Source: Verrucomicrobiota bacterium (GTDB taxonomy: Bacteria > Verrucomicrobiota > Verrucomicrobiia > Limisphaerales > JADJPG01). Taken from it: 64,000 bases of DNA. The stretch covers positions 1 through 64,000 of the forward strand of contig JADJPG010000030.1 in the NCBI GenBank assembly GCA_016713365.1, written 5' to 3'. The position numbers were made by a program, and so were the translations under genes. Shown here piece by piece: positions 55,664-64,000 of the stretch (its first letter is position 1; every line of letters starts with the position of its first letter). The notes beneath the pieces were generated by a model. That model ran no database searches. It had not been told where the DNA came from and was given only the letters and a program-made list of their open reading frames with translations.

Positions 55664-55681
55664 CGTTCCCTCCTTCCACCC

Positions 55682-55699
55682 CCTGCCGCCCCCGGCAGG
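55682..55699 (+). terminator. Hairpin after the U32 gene
   Basis: CCTGCCG and CGGCAGG form a 7-bp stem with a four-base loop, 19 bases after the stop. There is no T tract, so termination is uncertain. Confidence 0.4.
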
Positions 55700-55892
55700 C
55701 TGTCCCAAATCCAGCCAGTCGCCGGACAGAATCCGGCTAAAGGAAGTTCTCCATCCGCCGAAGACTAGGAGGAACAGAAGTAGAACAGCGGGCAGTTAAT
55801 CAATGGATCTCTGCAACAATTTGCGACGAGACCCGGAACAGGCGCCATGGCCTGCGCCGTGCTTGCTCAGCTTTTGAAGGACAATACGTTTT

Positions 55893-57104
55893 ATGCCCTC
55901 ATTTAGTTACGTAGCTCGGGAAGCTGGAACGGGAAAAGAGATTCGAAGTTCGCTCGACGCCCAGAACGAGCAGGCGGCGGTGGCGGCGCTTCTGAACAAG
56001 AATCTCCTCGTGATGTCGATCCAGGAGAAGATGAGCAAGAAGGGAAAAACCGCCGGCGGCTCCGTGGCTCTCGCGGACCTCGTGGTTTTCACCCGACAGC
56101 TCGCGACGATGATCGATGCCGGTCTCGCGATGGTTCAATCCCTTCAAGCACTGGCTGAGCAGACCACCAACAAGGTGATGCGCGACACCATCAAGGACGT
56201 CTGCACCCGCGTCGAAGGCGGCGACAGCTTCTCAGAGGCGCTCGGCAAGCATCCGAAAACGTTCAATAAACTTTATGTCTGCATGGTCGGCGCCGGTGAA
56301 CGCGGCGGTTTGCTCTCCGAAATTCTCTCCCGACTTGCCACCTACCTGGAAAACACCGCCAAGCTGCGCAAGAAGGTGAAGTCAGCAATGATGTATCCAG
56401 TGGCGGTGACCCTTGTCGCCATCGGCATCACGATCTTCCTGCTCGTGAAAGTCGTTCCCGTGTTCGGCGAGGTTTACAGCGGGTTCGGCTCCAAGCTCCC
56501 GGCGCCCACGCAAATGCTGATCGACCTGAGCACGTTCGTTCAGTCCTACCTCATCTACATGCTGGCCGTGACTGGCGGCCTTGTTTACGGATGGATGGCG
56601 TGGCTGAAAACTCCCAAGGGGCTGGAGTTTTGGGACAGCACCCGCATTCGCCTGCCGATCTTCGGCGTCATCGCCCACAAGATTTGTCTCGCCCGCTTTA
56701 CCCGCACCCTGGCCTCGCTGATCCGCTCCGGCGTTCCGATTCTCGAGGTGCTTCAAATTGTCTCCAACACCGTCGGCAATGTCGTGATGGAGAAAGCCAT
56801 TCGCGCGTCAGCCAGCGACATCGAACGCGGCGAAGGCATCTCGGCCGCTCTCGGCAAACATCCAGTGTTTCCCGTGATGATCATTCGCATGGTCACCGCC
56901 GGCGAGCAGACCGGTAAGATCGAAAACATGTTGGAGCGCATCTCCGACTTCCTTGACGACGAGATTCAGACGACACTTTCCGGCCTCACATCGCTGATCG
57001 AGCCCCTGCTCATCGTGTTCCTCGGCGTCACCGTCGGTGGCATCGCGATTTGTATGTTCCTCCCGATCTTCAAGATGAGCGAACTCGTCAACCCGAAGAA
57101 ATAG
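55893..57104 (+). CDS. GspF/PilC-type secretion inner-membrane protein
   Basis: 403 residues. N-terminal MPSFSYVAREAGTGKEIRSS, then two T2SSF domains: VVFTRQLATMIDAGLAMVQS and RFTRTLASLIRSGVPILEVL, each ending in membrane helices (YPVAVTLVAIGITIFLLVKV; LIEPLLIVFLGVTVGGIAIC). It is the platform protein for type IV pili or type II secretion. No ATPase or secretin is adjacent, so it is separated from the rest of its system. AAGGA lies 11 bases before the start. Confidence 0.94.
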   Translation: MPSFSYVAREAGTGKEIRSSLDAQNEQAAVAALLNKNLLVMSIQEKMSKKGKTAGGSVALADLVVFTRQLATMIDAGLAMVQSLQALAEQTTNKVMRDTIKDVCTRVEGGDSFSEALGKHPKTFNKLYVCMVGAGERGGLLSEILSRLATYLENTAKLRKKVKSAMMYPVAVTLVAIGITIFLLVKVVPVFGEVYSGFGSKLPAPTQMLIDLSTFVQSYLIYMLAVTGGLVYGWMAWLKTPKGLEFWDSTRIRLPIFGVIAHKICLARFTRTLASLIRSGVPILEVLQIVSNTVGNVVMEKAIRASASDIERGEGISAALGKHPVFPVMIIRMVTAGEQTGKIENMLERISDFLDDEIQTTLSGLTSLIEPLLIVFLGVTVGGIAICMFLPIFKMSELVNPKK

Positions 57105-57133
57105 CCGGGCACACCGACCTTATCGAGTCACCT

Positions 57134-57160
57134 AAGCGCGGGATCAATTCCCGCGCTTTC
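57134..57160 (+). terminator. Terminator after gspF
   Basis: A 10-bp stem (AAGCGCGGGA at 57134-57143, TCCCGCGCTT at 57149-57158) with a five-base loop, followed by TCGCTTTGG, 30 bases after the stop. Confidence 0.78.
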
Positions 57161-57249
57161 GCTTTGGAAAGGAACACTGCAGCCGAAGCTGGAAAACGAG
57201 ACTTGAGGTTGAAGGTCGGCATGGCATCTTTGCGCACATGCTGCTTCGT

Positions 57250-57333
57250 GCGCGAGTGGTGAAATGGCAGACACGCCAGACTTAGGATCTGGTCCCGTAA
57301 GGGGTGGAGGTTCAAGTCCTCTCTCGCGCACCA
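57250..57333 (+). tRNA. tRNA-Leu (UAG)
   Basis: 84 bases including encoded CCA. Acceptor GCGCGAG/CTCGCGC, anticodon loop CTTAGGA (UAG) on stem CCAGA/TCTGG, long variable arm TCCCGTAAGGGGT as in class II tRNAs, T arm GGTTCAAGTCC, discriminator A. Confidence 0.97.
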
Positions 57334-57376
57334 CTTGGACACAAACGCGGCTGTCTCTCAGGAACCAAAGTCACGG

Positions 57377-58009
57377 ATGAAGACTTCGACACTCTCCAAC
57401 AGCTTCTGCCGTCAGCTCCCCGGCTTGACCGCATTGATTCTAATCCTACTCACGCTGGCGCCAACTCAAACCATCCGCGCAACAACTGTCCTCGCGCCCG
57501 GGTTCTCAGGCATGGTCACTGGCGCGGAACGCATCTTCGCGGGCAAGGTTACATCGGTTCGCTGTGATTGGACCATTCGTTCCGGCCGACGCTCCATCGT
57601 CACCACGGTGCATTTCAAAATCGAACGCACGCTCAAAGGTTCAGCCACCGAAGAACTGCAGCTGGAGTTTCTCGGCGGGACCGTGGGCAAGGACACGATG
57701 GAGGTACACGGCGTGCCGAAGTTCATCGCGGGCGAACGCGTCGTTCTGTTCTCGAGAAACAACGGCAAGGAGTTTTGTCCACTGGTCGGCATTTACCACG
57801 GAAAGCTCCTGATCGAACGCGACGCGCAGTCCGGTGCGGACGTGGTGTTGCGCCACAATCGTCAGCCCATCACCAGCGCGACCGATGTCGGCTCCGATCC
57901 GAAGCCATCGATTGCCGCCGCCGGCAATTCACCCGTCCAGCCGCCGATGAAAATCGAAGCTCTATTCGACGCGGTAGACAAGGAACTCAACGCTGGAGAG
58001 CGCCGATGA
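57377..58009 (+). CDS. Secreted protein paired with a matrixin metalloprotease
   Basis: 210 residues. Signal peptide about 1-35 (LTALILILLTLAPTQTIRA). Mature part is beta-rich: AERIFAGKVTSVRCDW, IVTTVHFKIERTLKGSATEE, LEFLGGTVGKDTMEVHGVPK, FIAGERVVLFSRNNG. No catalytic motif recognised. The stop overlaps the matrixin start by four bases; such small proteins are commonly placed just upstream of matrixin-like proteases in this phylum, so it may be an inhibitor or chaperone (inference). Confidence 0.75.
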   Translation: MKTSTLSNSFCRQLPGLTALILILLTLAPTQTIRATTVLAPGFSGMVTGAERIFAGKVTSVRCDWTIRSGRRSIVTTVHFKIERTLKGSATEELQLEFLGGTVGKDTMEVHGVPKFIAGERVVLFSRNNGKEFCPLVGIYHGKLLIERDAQSGADVVLRHNRQPITSATDVGSDPKPSIAAAGNSPVQPPMKIEALFDAVDKELNAGERR

Positions 58010-60195
58010 ACGCAATTCGGTCCGCCTTCTCCACGCAACGTCCCTGTTCCAGTGGTCTACGCCGCCACGGTTTCCAGCGGGCGGGGCTAAGCTTGGTCAC
58101 GGTAGGCTGCCTGATTCCTCAAGCATTCGGCTTCGTGATTTCAAATCCCGACGCCAAGTGGCCGACGGGAGAAATCAAGTTCCGGACGTTGCTGGGAGAT
58201 TCAGGCCGCGTGTTGAGCGATGGGAAAACTTCGTGGGATCACGTTGCCATCGACGCTGCGTCTCTCTGGAACGAGGATCTGCAACCGGTCCGCCTCGCGT
58301 TAACACCAGCCAGCGGTTCTCCTGGTTCGCGCGATGGGGCAAGTCAGGTCGCGTGGAGCGACACCGTGTACGGACAGTCTTTCGGCGGCGCCATCGCGGT
58401 GGCGATCACCTGGAGTTCAGGCGGCAAGGTGGTGGAGTCCGATATTCTGGTGGATGAATCCAGGACCTGGGATTCGTTTCCCGGGCCGCTCACCGGGCAC
58501 GGCTTCACGAACGATTTGCGGCGCGTGCTCGCGCACGAGTTTGGCCATTCACTCGGCTTGAATCATCCCGACGATGCGGGACAAAGCGTTGAGGCGATCA
58601 TGAACAGCATCGCATCCAACGTCGACGAACCCGCGGCCGATGACATCGCCGGCATTCTGTATCTGTTCCCGCCGGAATCCACGAAACCCACCGTGGCCAT
58701 CAAATTTCCCGCCTCTGGTGCGCGACTGCTGGACGAGTTGGTGACCGTCAGCGGAACGGCCACCGACAACGCATTCGTCGAGCGCGTGGTGTATCAGCTC
58801 AACGGAAGTCCGGCCACCGACGCCGACACGATCAACGGCGCGCCTTCCATCAACTGGTCCGCAATCGCAACCCTGCGCCCGGGAAGCAACACGTTCGCCG
58901 TCTACAGCGTGGACACGTCAGGAAACGTCTCCACCACGTCATCTCGCAGCCTGTTCCGGATCGTGAGCAATGTGGTCCAACTGCTCTCCGTCGGTGCGGG
59001 GTCAGTGAGTCCAAATCTCGACGGGCGGGGTCTGGAAATCGGCCGCAGCTACACCGTCACCGCCATCCCATCGGCCGGACACGTATTCTCCAACTGGACC
59101 GGCGGCATCACATCGTCTTCCGCTAGGTTGACGTTCCTGATGGAATCCAATCTCCAGTTGCAGGCGAACTTCGTCACGAATCCCTTCGCGCCGGCCATCG
59201 GCAGTTTCAGCGGGTTGTTCATGGAGACCAATGAAGTGCGCCACGAGAGCTCTGGCAGCCTGACGTTCAAGCTGACCGACAAAGGCACTTACTCCGGCAA
59301 GCTGCTGCTCGCCGGCAAGAGCCATTCGTTCAGCGGCGCATTTGATCTGGCTGGAAGAACCACCAACCAAATCAAACGCAGCGGCACCAACCTCCCACTC
59401 TCACTCTCGCTTGAGCTGGGCGTCGGCATTGGGAAGCCGTACCAGCTGACCGGCAGCGTGAGCGATGAAAACTGGACGTCACAGCTGCGCGCGAATCGTT
59501 CCGTGTTCAACGCCGCAACGTCCCCCGCGCCGATGGCCGGTGCCTACACCTGCATTATCGCCGGCACCAACGATCCGGCTTTCGGACCGGCTGGCGACGG
59601 CTATGCCGCAGGCAAGATTGATTTGGCGGGCGGTTTGAAACTGAACGGAAAACTTGCGGACGCCACGAGCCTGTCGCTCAAGGCCGTGGCATCACCGGAC
59701 GCCGAGTGGCCGCTCTACCTGTCGCTCTACTCCGGGAAAGGATCGATCATCGGCTGGATGACCGTGACCAACGATCCCGTTGCGACTTGGGGAACGATCC
59801 ACTGGTTCAAGCCAGCGGCGACGAAGGGACTGCACGCGACGGGATTCACCAACCAAACCGTGCTGCTAGGTTCGCTCCACACGCCGCCAGTGACGAAGAC
59901 GAATCGCGTGCTGAATCTCACCAATGGCGTCGTGACCTTCAGCAGCGGAAACCTCGCCGCACCCGTGGATTACACGTTCACGTTGAGTGCGGACAACAAG
60001 GTGACGTCGACCAACGCGGGGTTCAGCCTCTCCTTCACGACCGCCAGCGGCCTGTTCAAAGGCTCGTTCACCGATCCCGAAACTCTCCGCAAGCGCGCGT
60101 TCAGCGGAGTGTTGCTGCAAAACGCGGGAACCGGCTCCGGCTACTTTGCCGGCACCAATCTCAGCGGATGGGTGTTGATCGAAGCGGCGCCGTAG
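58006..60195 (+). CDS. Secreted matrixin-type zinc metalloprotease with novel C-terminal module
   Basis: 729 residues. Signal region to about residue 45 (GCLIPQAFG). Catalytic domain (about 50-225) with zinc motif HEFGHSLGLNHPD followed by the Met-turn IMNSIA. An Ig-like domain follows (about 230-325; VSGTATDNAFVERVVYQLNG), an InlB-type repeat (GRSYTVTAIPSAGHVFSNWT), and a C-terminal module of about 330 residues (YSGKLLLAGKSHSFSGAFDL; EWPLYLSLYSGKGSIIGWM; GYFAGTNLSGWVLIE). The last two modules are shared with the convergent gene. Extracellular endopeptidase by motif; substrate unknown. Confidence 0.88.
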   Translation: MNAIRSAFSTQRPCSSGLRRHGFQRAGLSLVTVGCLIPQAFGFVISNPDAKWPTGEIKFRTLLGDSGRVLSDGKTSWDHVAIDAASLWNEDLQPVRLALTPASGSPGSRDGASQVAWSDTVYGQSFGGAIAVAITWSSGGKVVESDILVDESRTWDSFPGPLTGHGFTNDLRRVLAHEFGHSLGLNHPDDAGQSVEAIMNSIASNVDEPAADDIAGILYLFPPESTKPTVAIKFPASGARLLDELVTVSGTATDNAFVERVVYQLNGSPATDADTINGAPSINWSAIATLRPGSNTFAVYSVDTSGNVSTTSSRSLFRIVSNVVQLLSVGAGSVSPNLDGRGLEIGRSYTVTAIPSAGHVFSNWTGGITSSSARLTFLMESNLQLQANFVTNPFAPAIGSFSGLFMETNEVRHESSGSLTFKLTDKGTYSGKLLLAGKSHSFSGAFDLAGRTTNQIKRSGTNLPLSLSLELGVGIGKPYQLTGSVSDENWTSQLRANRSVFNAATSPAPMAGAYTCIIAGTNDPAFGPAGDGYAAGKIDLAGGLKLNGKLADATSLSLKAVASPDAEWPLYLSLYSGKGSIIGWMTVTNDPVATWGTIHWFKPAATKGLHATGFTNQTVLLGSLHTPPVTKTNRVLNLTNGVVTFSSGNLAAPVDYTFTLSADNKVTSTNAGFSLSFTTASGLFKGSFTDPETLRKRAFSGVLLQNAGTGSGYFAGTNLSGWVLIEAAP

Positions 60196-60216
60196 CAAGC
60201 GCAACGGCAGCGCAGA

Positions 60217-62430
60217 TTACTCGCTGAGCCGGACGCGACCGCTCTGATTGGTCCCGAGGAAGAAGCCCCAGCCTTGATTCTGCTTCTGGTGGACCGCGCC
60301 GCGGAACGGGAACGACTGCGAACCATCAGGCGCCGTCACCGAGCCGCTAAACAAGCCGGAGGAAAGATTGATCGAGACATTGAGCTTGTTGGTGCCGAGG
60401 TTGGTGACCTTGTTCTCGATGAGCGAAATGTCGTTCGAAAAATCTTCGACGAGATTGCCCGCGTTGAAACGCACCTTGCCCGCGCTGAAGTTCAACACCG
60501 GATCGTTCACGTTTGTCGGCGCGAAGTAGCTCGAACCCGTCAGCTCATGTCGAACCGCGAATCCGTTTGGATACAGGCGGTCAGAGGCATTCGCCGGCTT
60601 CACCCAGTTCAACTCGCCCGTGAAACTGGCTTCGCTGCTTTCCGCGAACACCACCCAGCTCAGCACCGAACCGCGACCGGAATACAGCGGCACATACAAC
60701 GGCCAGTAACCAATCTTCGAAAGGCTCGCGCTCTGCGAAATCTTGGTGCCATCCGCCAGAGTGGCTGACAGTTTCACTTTTCCACCGGCATCCACATTCA
60801 CGGTTCCGTAGGAGAACCCGGCCGGTTCGGCAGCGGGATCTTCGTCGTCAGCCGGAATCACCACCGTGTACTTGCCAGCCTGCGGCGCCGGGTTTGTCTT
60901 CTTGTTGAAGAGGACGCGGTCGCACAGCACCGACGCAGTCCAATCACTATCGCTCACGCTTCCGGTGATTTGATCGCTGCCATTGGCCAGGTCGATGGCG
61001 AGAATCAGAGTCAACGCGTTCGTCCCGGCTCGGGGCAGAGAATTGGTGGCAATCCCATCGGCAGCAAACTTTCCGCTGAACGAGTAACGCACGCCGCCGA
61101 GCGTCAATCGCGCCGAGTAAGCACCCGCCTCGGTCGACTTCACGGAGAGAAAACCCGCGCTGGCGTGGCGATTCACTTCTGCGTCGTAACAAAGACCTTC
61201 GTAGACTCCGGCCACGGCAATGAACGGAATCACCCGGAAATTCGCCTGCAACACAAACCCCGTCTGCATGGTGAAGGTAAACGGATTTGCCGTGGATTCG
61301 ATGTAGCCGCTCCAGCCGGTGAACTCATTGCCGCGAGCCGGTTTCGCCTGCACGGTGTAGCTCTTGCCGACATCCAGCAACGCTCCATCGACCAGCGGCT
61401 TGACCGTTCCACTCCCATTCACGACGAGCGAGATCGGGCTGACCTCGACATACACGACAGTGCGCGTCACTTCCGTCGGCTCGTTCGAAGCATCGTGCGC
61501 GCGAACGCGAATCGTGTTCGTGCCGGGCACCAATCCCGCGAGCGCCACCGACCAGTTTGCCGTTCCGTCCGCCGGGATGTAATCGCTCGTCTCAAACTCA
61601 TTCTCCAATCGCGCTTCCACCAGTGTGACGGCCACGTTGTCAGAAGCCTTGCCCGTCACCACGATTGTGTCGTTGGTCACCCGTCCATTCAGCGAGGGTC
61701 TCGCGATGCTCACCGTCGGCGCGGTTTCATCCGGCGGCGGCTCGGGCAGCTGCGTCACCGTCACCACTTTGCCCGCAATGTTGAGCTTCGCCGTGCGCGC
61801 GGTGGAGCCCTCATTTGGATCGCAGCTCAACACCAATTCGCCACTGCCTGTCCCGGACGCTCCGGAAATGATTCCCAGCCAGGTCGCCCCGGCCGTGCTG
61901 TTCACTGCCGTCCAGCTGCAGCCCGTCGTCGCCGTTACGACGATCGGTTCCGCGCTGCCGCCACTCGAAGCAAACACCACCTTGTTCGTCCCCACCGCAT
62001 AGGAACACGTTTCGTCATCCGCAATGGTCACCGTGGTGCTGGCGATGCCCTCGACCACGGAGGAACCAGTGATGTCGATCAAAACCGTCTCACTCTCCTC
62101 ATGCGTTTCATCATCGATGAGCGGCACGTAGAAAAACAGGCTCCGCACTCCCGGGCCAAACGTCAGCGTGCCATTCGTTGGATAATAATCTCCCTCCGGC
62201 TCGGCCGTGCCGCCGCCGCTGTCGACCGTCGCGAAATCCACCGCCAACGTGCCGCTCGTTCCGCCGCTACGCGTTACGGTCACCTTGATCGCGCCCGCGG
62301 ACTCCTTGCCGGAATAGGAGCTGGCGCTAAACCGGAGCGTGCCCGACTGCGCGGCGGACGTCAGGATGCCCGCGAGCAGGAACAGGACGGGAACCAAGGT
62401 TCGAAAGGGGATCGTTGACTGGAACTTCAT
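60217..62430 (-). CDS. Secreted Calx-beta / BACON / Ig protein with the same C-terminal module
   Basis: 737 residues from the ATG at 62430. Signal peptide, then a Calx-beta domain (about 30-135; FYVPLIDDETHEESETVLID), a BACON-like domain (GCSWTAVNSTAGATWLGII), an Ig-like domain (VTGKASDNVAVTLVEARLEN), an InlB-type repeat (GKSYTVQAKPARGNEFTGWS) and a C-terminal module (about 405-737) matching that of the neighbouring matrixin (YWPLYVPLYSGRGSVLSWVV; WGFFLGTNQSGRVRL). No enzymatic motif. Probably a cell-surface binding protein. Tail-to-tail with the matrixin, 21 bases apart. Confidence 0.85.
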   Translation of the reverse strand: MKFQSTIPFRTLVPVLFLLAGILTSAAQSGTLRFSASSYSGKESAGAIKVTVTRSGGTSGTLAVDFATVDSGGGTAEPEGDYYPTNGTLTFGPGVRSLFFYVPLIDDETHEESETVLIDITGSSVVEGIASTTVTIADDETCSYAVGTNKVVFASSGGSAEPIVVTATTGCSWTAVNSTAGATWLGIISGASGTGSGELVLSCDPNEGSTARTAKLNIAGKVVTVTQLPEPPPDETAPTVSIARPSLNGRVTNDTIVVTGKASDNVAVTLVEARLENEFETSDYIPADGTANWSVALAGLVPGTNTIRVRAHDASNEPTEVTRTVVYVEVSPISLVVNGSGTVKPLVDGALLDVGKSYTVQAKPARGNEFTGWSGYIESTANPFTFTMQTGFVLQANFRVIPFIAVAGVYEGLCYDAEVNRHASAGFLSVKSTEAGAYSARLTLGGVRYSFSGKFAADGIATNSLPRAGTNALTLILAIDLANGSDQITGSVSDSDWTASVLCDRVLFNKKTNPAPQAGKYTVVIPADDEDPAAEPAGFSYGTVNVDAGGKVKLSATLADGTKISQSASLSKIGYWPLYVPLYSGRGSVLSWVVFAESSEASFTGELNWVKPANASDRLYPNGFAVRHELTGSSYFAPTNVNDPVLNFSAGKVRFNAGNLVEDFSNDISLIENKVTNLGTNKLNVSINLSSGLFSGSVTAPDGSQSFPFRGAVHQKQNQGWGFFLGTNQSGRVRLSE

Positions 62431-62649
62431 AGTGGCTGGCACGTGGAATCGTCTTTAATTGGCCGCCGCGTCCGAACGCAGCGAGGTTCACTGGATTCGG
62501 GGAGGTTGTCCGGCGGCAAGCGGTTTATCAATCATGAACTTGGCTCCGACGAAGCCTGTGAAATCCGACTTCGCGCCACTGCCCCCGGACGACGCGAACT
62601 CCCCGTCCCCGTAAGGGGCGAAATCTTTGCCGACCCACCGACTCACCAA

Positions 62650-63175
62650 CGCCATTTCGCCCCATCGGTGCGACATCCTGCGGACGATGCCGCTCCTGGC
62701 GGAGCTGGGGAATTAGATGGACGACCTGCTTCTACAAAGATGCCGCGCCTACGGCGCTGAATGCTGGAACGCCGTTCGCGTTCACGGCGAAGGCATGCCC
62801 CAACGGGGCAAAGGCAATCAGCCCAAGGTTGGCGAGTCCGCGAGCCTACCTTGGGTGAACGTGGACAAAGAATCCCGCTACCCCGAATGGGGTTGCGGCG
62901 GGGTGGACCGTGGACCCAGGGTAGCGCGCAGCGCGCAACCGCTGGGCTGAATGACAGAACGCCGTTGGCGTTCCTAGCAGGGCGACGCCTGTTGCCGCGA
63001 CGTGTCCGTAGCCCCGGCAGGGGCGGCATCGTTGTAGCCGCACGGTGTGGGGATGTGGATGAGTCCCGGAGGGGCGACATCGTCCGGAAAATGCCGCGCC
63101 TGACGGAGCTGGAGATTCTCTATAATAGGTGACGCGGTTCTACAAAGATGCCGCGCTTACGGCGCCACCGAACCC
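62650..63175. repeat. Cluster of short composite palindromic repeats
   Basis: Non-coding. Recurring words include CTACAAAGATGCCGCGC followed by TACGGCGC (62732-62751 and, with one change, 63135-63160), ATGCCGCTCCTGGCGGAGCT-like (62687-62706, 63090-63112), GAACGCCGTT(C/G)GCGTTC (62768-62783, 62959-62974), and the mini-palindromes GCCCC-AAC-GGGGC (62797-62809) and GCCCC-GGCA-GGGGC (63011-63024). Several copies are in mosaic order, suggesting a family of REP-like dispersed elements. No gene is seen in 62431-63239. Confidence 0.65.
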
Positions 63176-63239
63176 GGCGGCGGGGCAACCGCGACGGAAC
63201 GCCGCCGGGCGCGGAGGCGCAGGGGTGGGGCGCGCCGTT

Positions 63240-63434
63240 CTAGTCTTCAGCATGATGGTCATGATGTGGCGAATCAGATTTGCCAAGCCCTGGCGGGTCG
63301 AGATCCGCACCCCACCATTCCGGCTTCGTAACTTTGGCCTCAGGCAAGGGTGGTTTGCGCTCCCATCTGCGGACCACAACAAAGGCGAACGCGACGAACA
63401 TGACTGCCGTTACCAATGTCTCTAAAACGTTCAT
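63240..63434 (-). CDS. Small single-span membrane protein with His-rich tail
   Basis: 64 residues. One membrane helix at 5-22 (ETLVTAVMFVAFAFVVV), a basic stop-transfer (RRWERK), then a soluble tail ending SDSPHHDHHAED. Unknown family; the His/Asp end could bind metal. Support comes from a sensible membrane topology and a TATCAT box nine bases before the ATG. Alone in a repeat-rich gap. Confidence 0.45.
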   Translation of the reverse strand: MNVLETLVTAVMFVAFAFVVVRRWERKPPLPEAKVTKPEWWGADLDPPGLGKSDSPHHDHHAED

Positions 63435-63670
63435 GACGCAGCAATGATACCTACCAGAGCAATGGTCCGCAGATGATCGGTGCCATTGAAGATGGGGTTG
63501 CCGGCAGGCTGGGTGGTTCTGGCTTCCTGTTCACGGGCGGCATTCCAACAGTTTCCGGGCGATGGGTCAATGCGGGTCCGGGCAATTGGAAATTTCCAAT
63601 TGAAAATCGATAATCGGCAATTGCCCCCCGGCCTTAACGGGTCCGCCTCCTCACGTCGGCGGCTACGGAG

Positions 63671-63760
63671 GGAGCGCGGCTGTGTCGTCCTCGACCAGCC
63701 GCAGCAACTTTCCTTCGACCAACCCGCTGCGGCTGGTGCAAGCGCACACAGCCGCGCTCC
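63671..63760. repeat. Nested long inverted repeat
   Basis: Outer arms GGAGCGCGGCTGTG (63671-63684) and CACAGCCGCGCTCC (63747-63760) are perfect complements of 14 bp. Inner arms CCAGCCGCAG (63695-63704) and CTGCGGCTGG (63727-63736) pair as well. The 90-base unit could fold into a long cruciform; it may be a miniature mobile element or a terminator for the gene that ends at 63768 on the minus strand. Confidence 0.7.
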
Positions 63761-63767
63761 ATTGCGA

Positions 63768-64000
63768 TTACCTGAACATCGCGTGCTTCCGGTCGCCGCC
63801 GGAGAGGACGTAAGCGGTGAGGTCCGCGACTTCGTCGGCGGTGAGCAGGCCGATCAAACCTTCAGGCATCGGGGAGACTTTCGAGAACTCGATGCTCTTC
63901 ACTTTCTTGCGGTCGATGGTTTCCTGCTGGAAGGGGTTCGCCGCGTCGGTGTTCACCATCACGTTGTCGTTGTTCAGATTCACGATCACGCCAGTCACCG
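63768..64000 (-). CDS. C-terminus of a PVC-type heme-binding protein (partial)
   Basis: 77 codons up to the window edge. The text SKVSPMPEGLIGLLTADEVA followed by DLTAYVLSGGD is the usual end of the putative heme-binding domain described from Pirellula and Verrucomicrobium (SPMPxGLxxxLTxxEixDLxAYL). The rest of the protein, normally with a CxxCH heme site and a beta-propeller, lies beyond 64000. Confidence 0.85.
   Translation of the reverse strand, partial: VTGVIVNLNNDNVMVNTDAANPFQQETIDRKKVKSIEFSKVSPMPEGLIGLLTADEVADLTAYVLSGGDRKHAMFR

Noticed and set aside
60970..62418. 482-codon plus-strand open frame opposite the Calx-beta protein
   Set aside because: No domain, Arg/His-rich, mirrors the Ser/Thr-rich repeats of the real gene.
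62650..63175. CRISPR array
   Set aside because: The repeated words are unequal in length, irregularly spaced and in mosaic order, with no cas genes nearby.

Overview
The window reads as chromosome from a member of the Verrucomicrobiota, most likely the Pedosphaera/Limisphaerales side (subdivision 3). The evidence is a VPDGGT-type (VPDSG-CTERM) sorting tail, an exosortase-associated prsT-prsK-prsR cluster, a DUF1559 pseudopilin, a PVC-type heme-binding tail, large secreted Ig/Calx-beta proteins, many ECF sigma/anti-sigma pairs, and short composite palindromic repeats. This is inferred from gene content; there is no rRNA or marker gene that settles the genus. Two tRNAs are present, Phe(GAA) and Leu(UAG), and there is no CRISPR array, prophage or intact insertion sequence.

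Layout. 1-1434: tail of a large secreted protein, closed by a strong terminator. 1.5-9.5 kb, minus strand: YaeQ-like protein, L,D-transpeptidase, and a tight set xfp (phosphoketolase, frameshifted) - class I aldolase - YihY - MscS. 9.8-14.6 kb: arsenic island, arsR-arsC-arsD-arsA-fmdB-like on the minus strand, facing arsM and a sigZ-type sigma factor; no ArsB/Acr3 pump is present. 15-17.4 kb: alkaline-phosphatase-family enzyme and gene debris. 17.4-20.6 kb: DevBCA-type exporter. 21-24.6 kb: two ECF sigma/anti-sigma pairs around a Cys/Lys-rich secreted peptide, then a repeat-built beta-propeller. 24.8 kb: tRNA-Phe.

25.1-32.9 kb is the most coherent regulatory block: PrsT (TPR lipoprotein), PrsK (histidine kinase) and PrsR (sigma-54 activator), followed by a sigma-54-type promoter and a VPDGGT-CTERM gene broken by three frameshifts. 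33-37 kb: RNase D divergent from an Mla/MCE lipid-transport operon whose ATPase has lost nearly every catalytic motif except Walker A. 37-44 kb: HupE/UreJ-like, DUF4331 and TPR genes, an unknown conserved protein, and an ECF/ChrR-like cupin anti-sigma pair. 44.3-49.1 kb: complete livJHMGF branched-chain amino acid ABC operon. 49-57 kb: pseudopilin, GatB, FmdB zinc ribbon, large U32 protein, GspF. 57.2-64 kb: tRNA-Leu, a secreted protein/matrixin pair, a convergent Calx-beta protein sharing the same C-terminal module, a repeat-rich gap, and the edge of a PVC heme-binding protein.

Recurring signals. Several operon heads (arsR, rnd, mlaE, livJ) have a sigma-70 -10 box only 6-7 bases before the start codon, which implies leaderless transcripts and moves two start codons to GTG. 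Single-base frameshifts interrupt xfp, sigZ and the VPDGGT gene, and a two-base one interrupts the first gene; whether they are real or assembly errors must be checked in reads. Gene fragments (DUF547, possible UbiD, LysR) litter the gaps.
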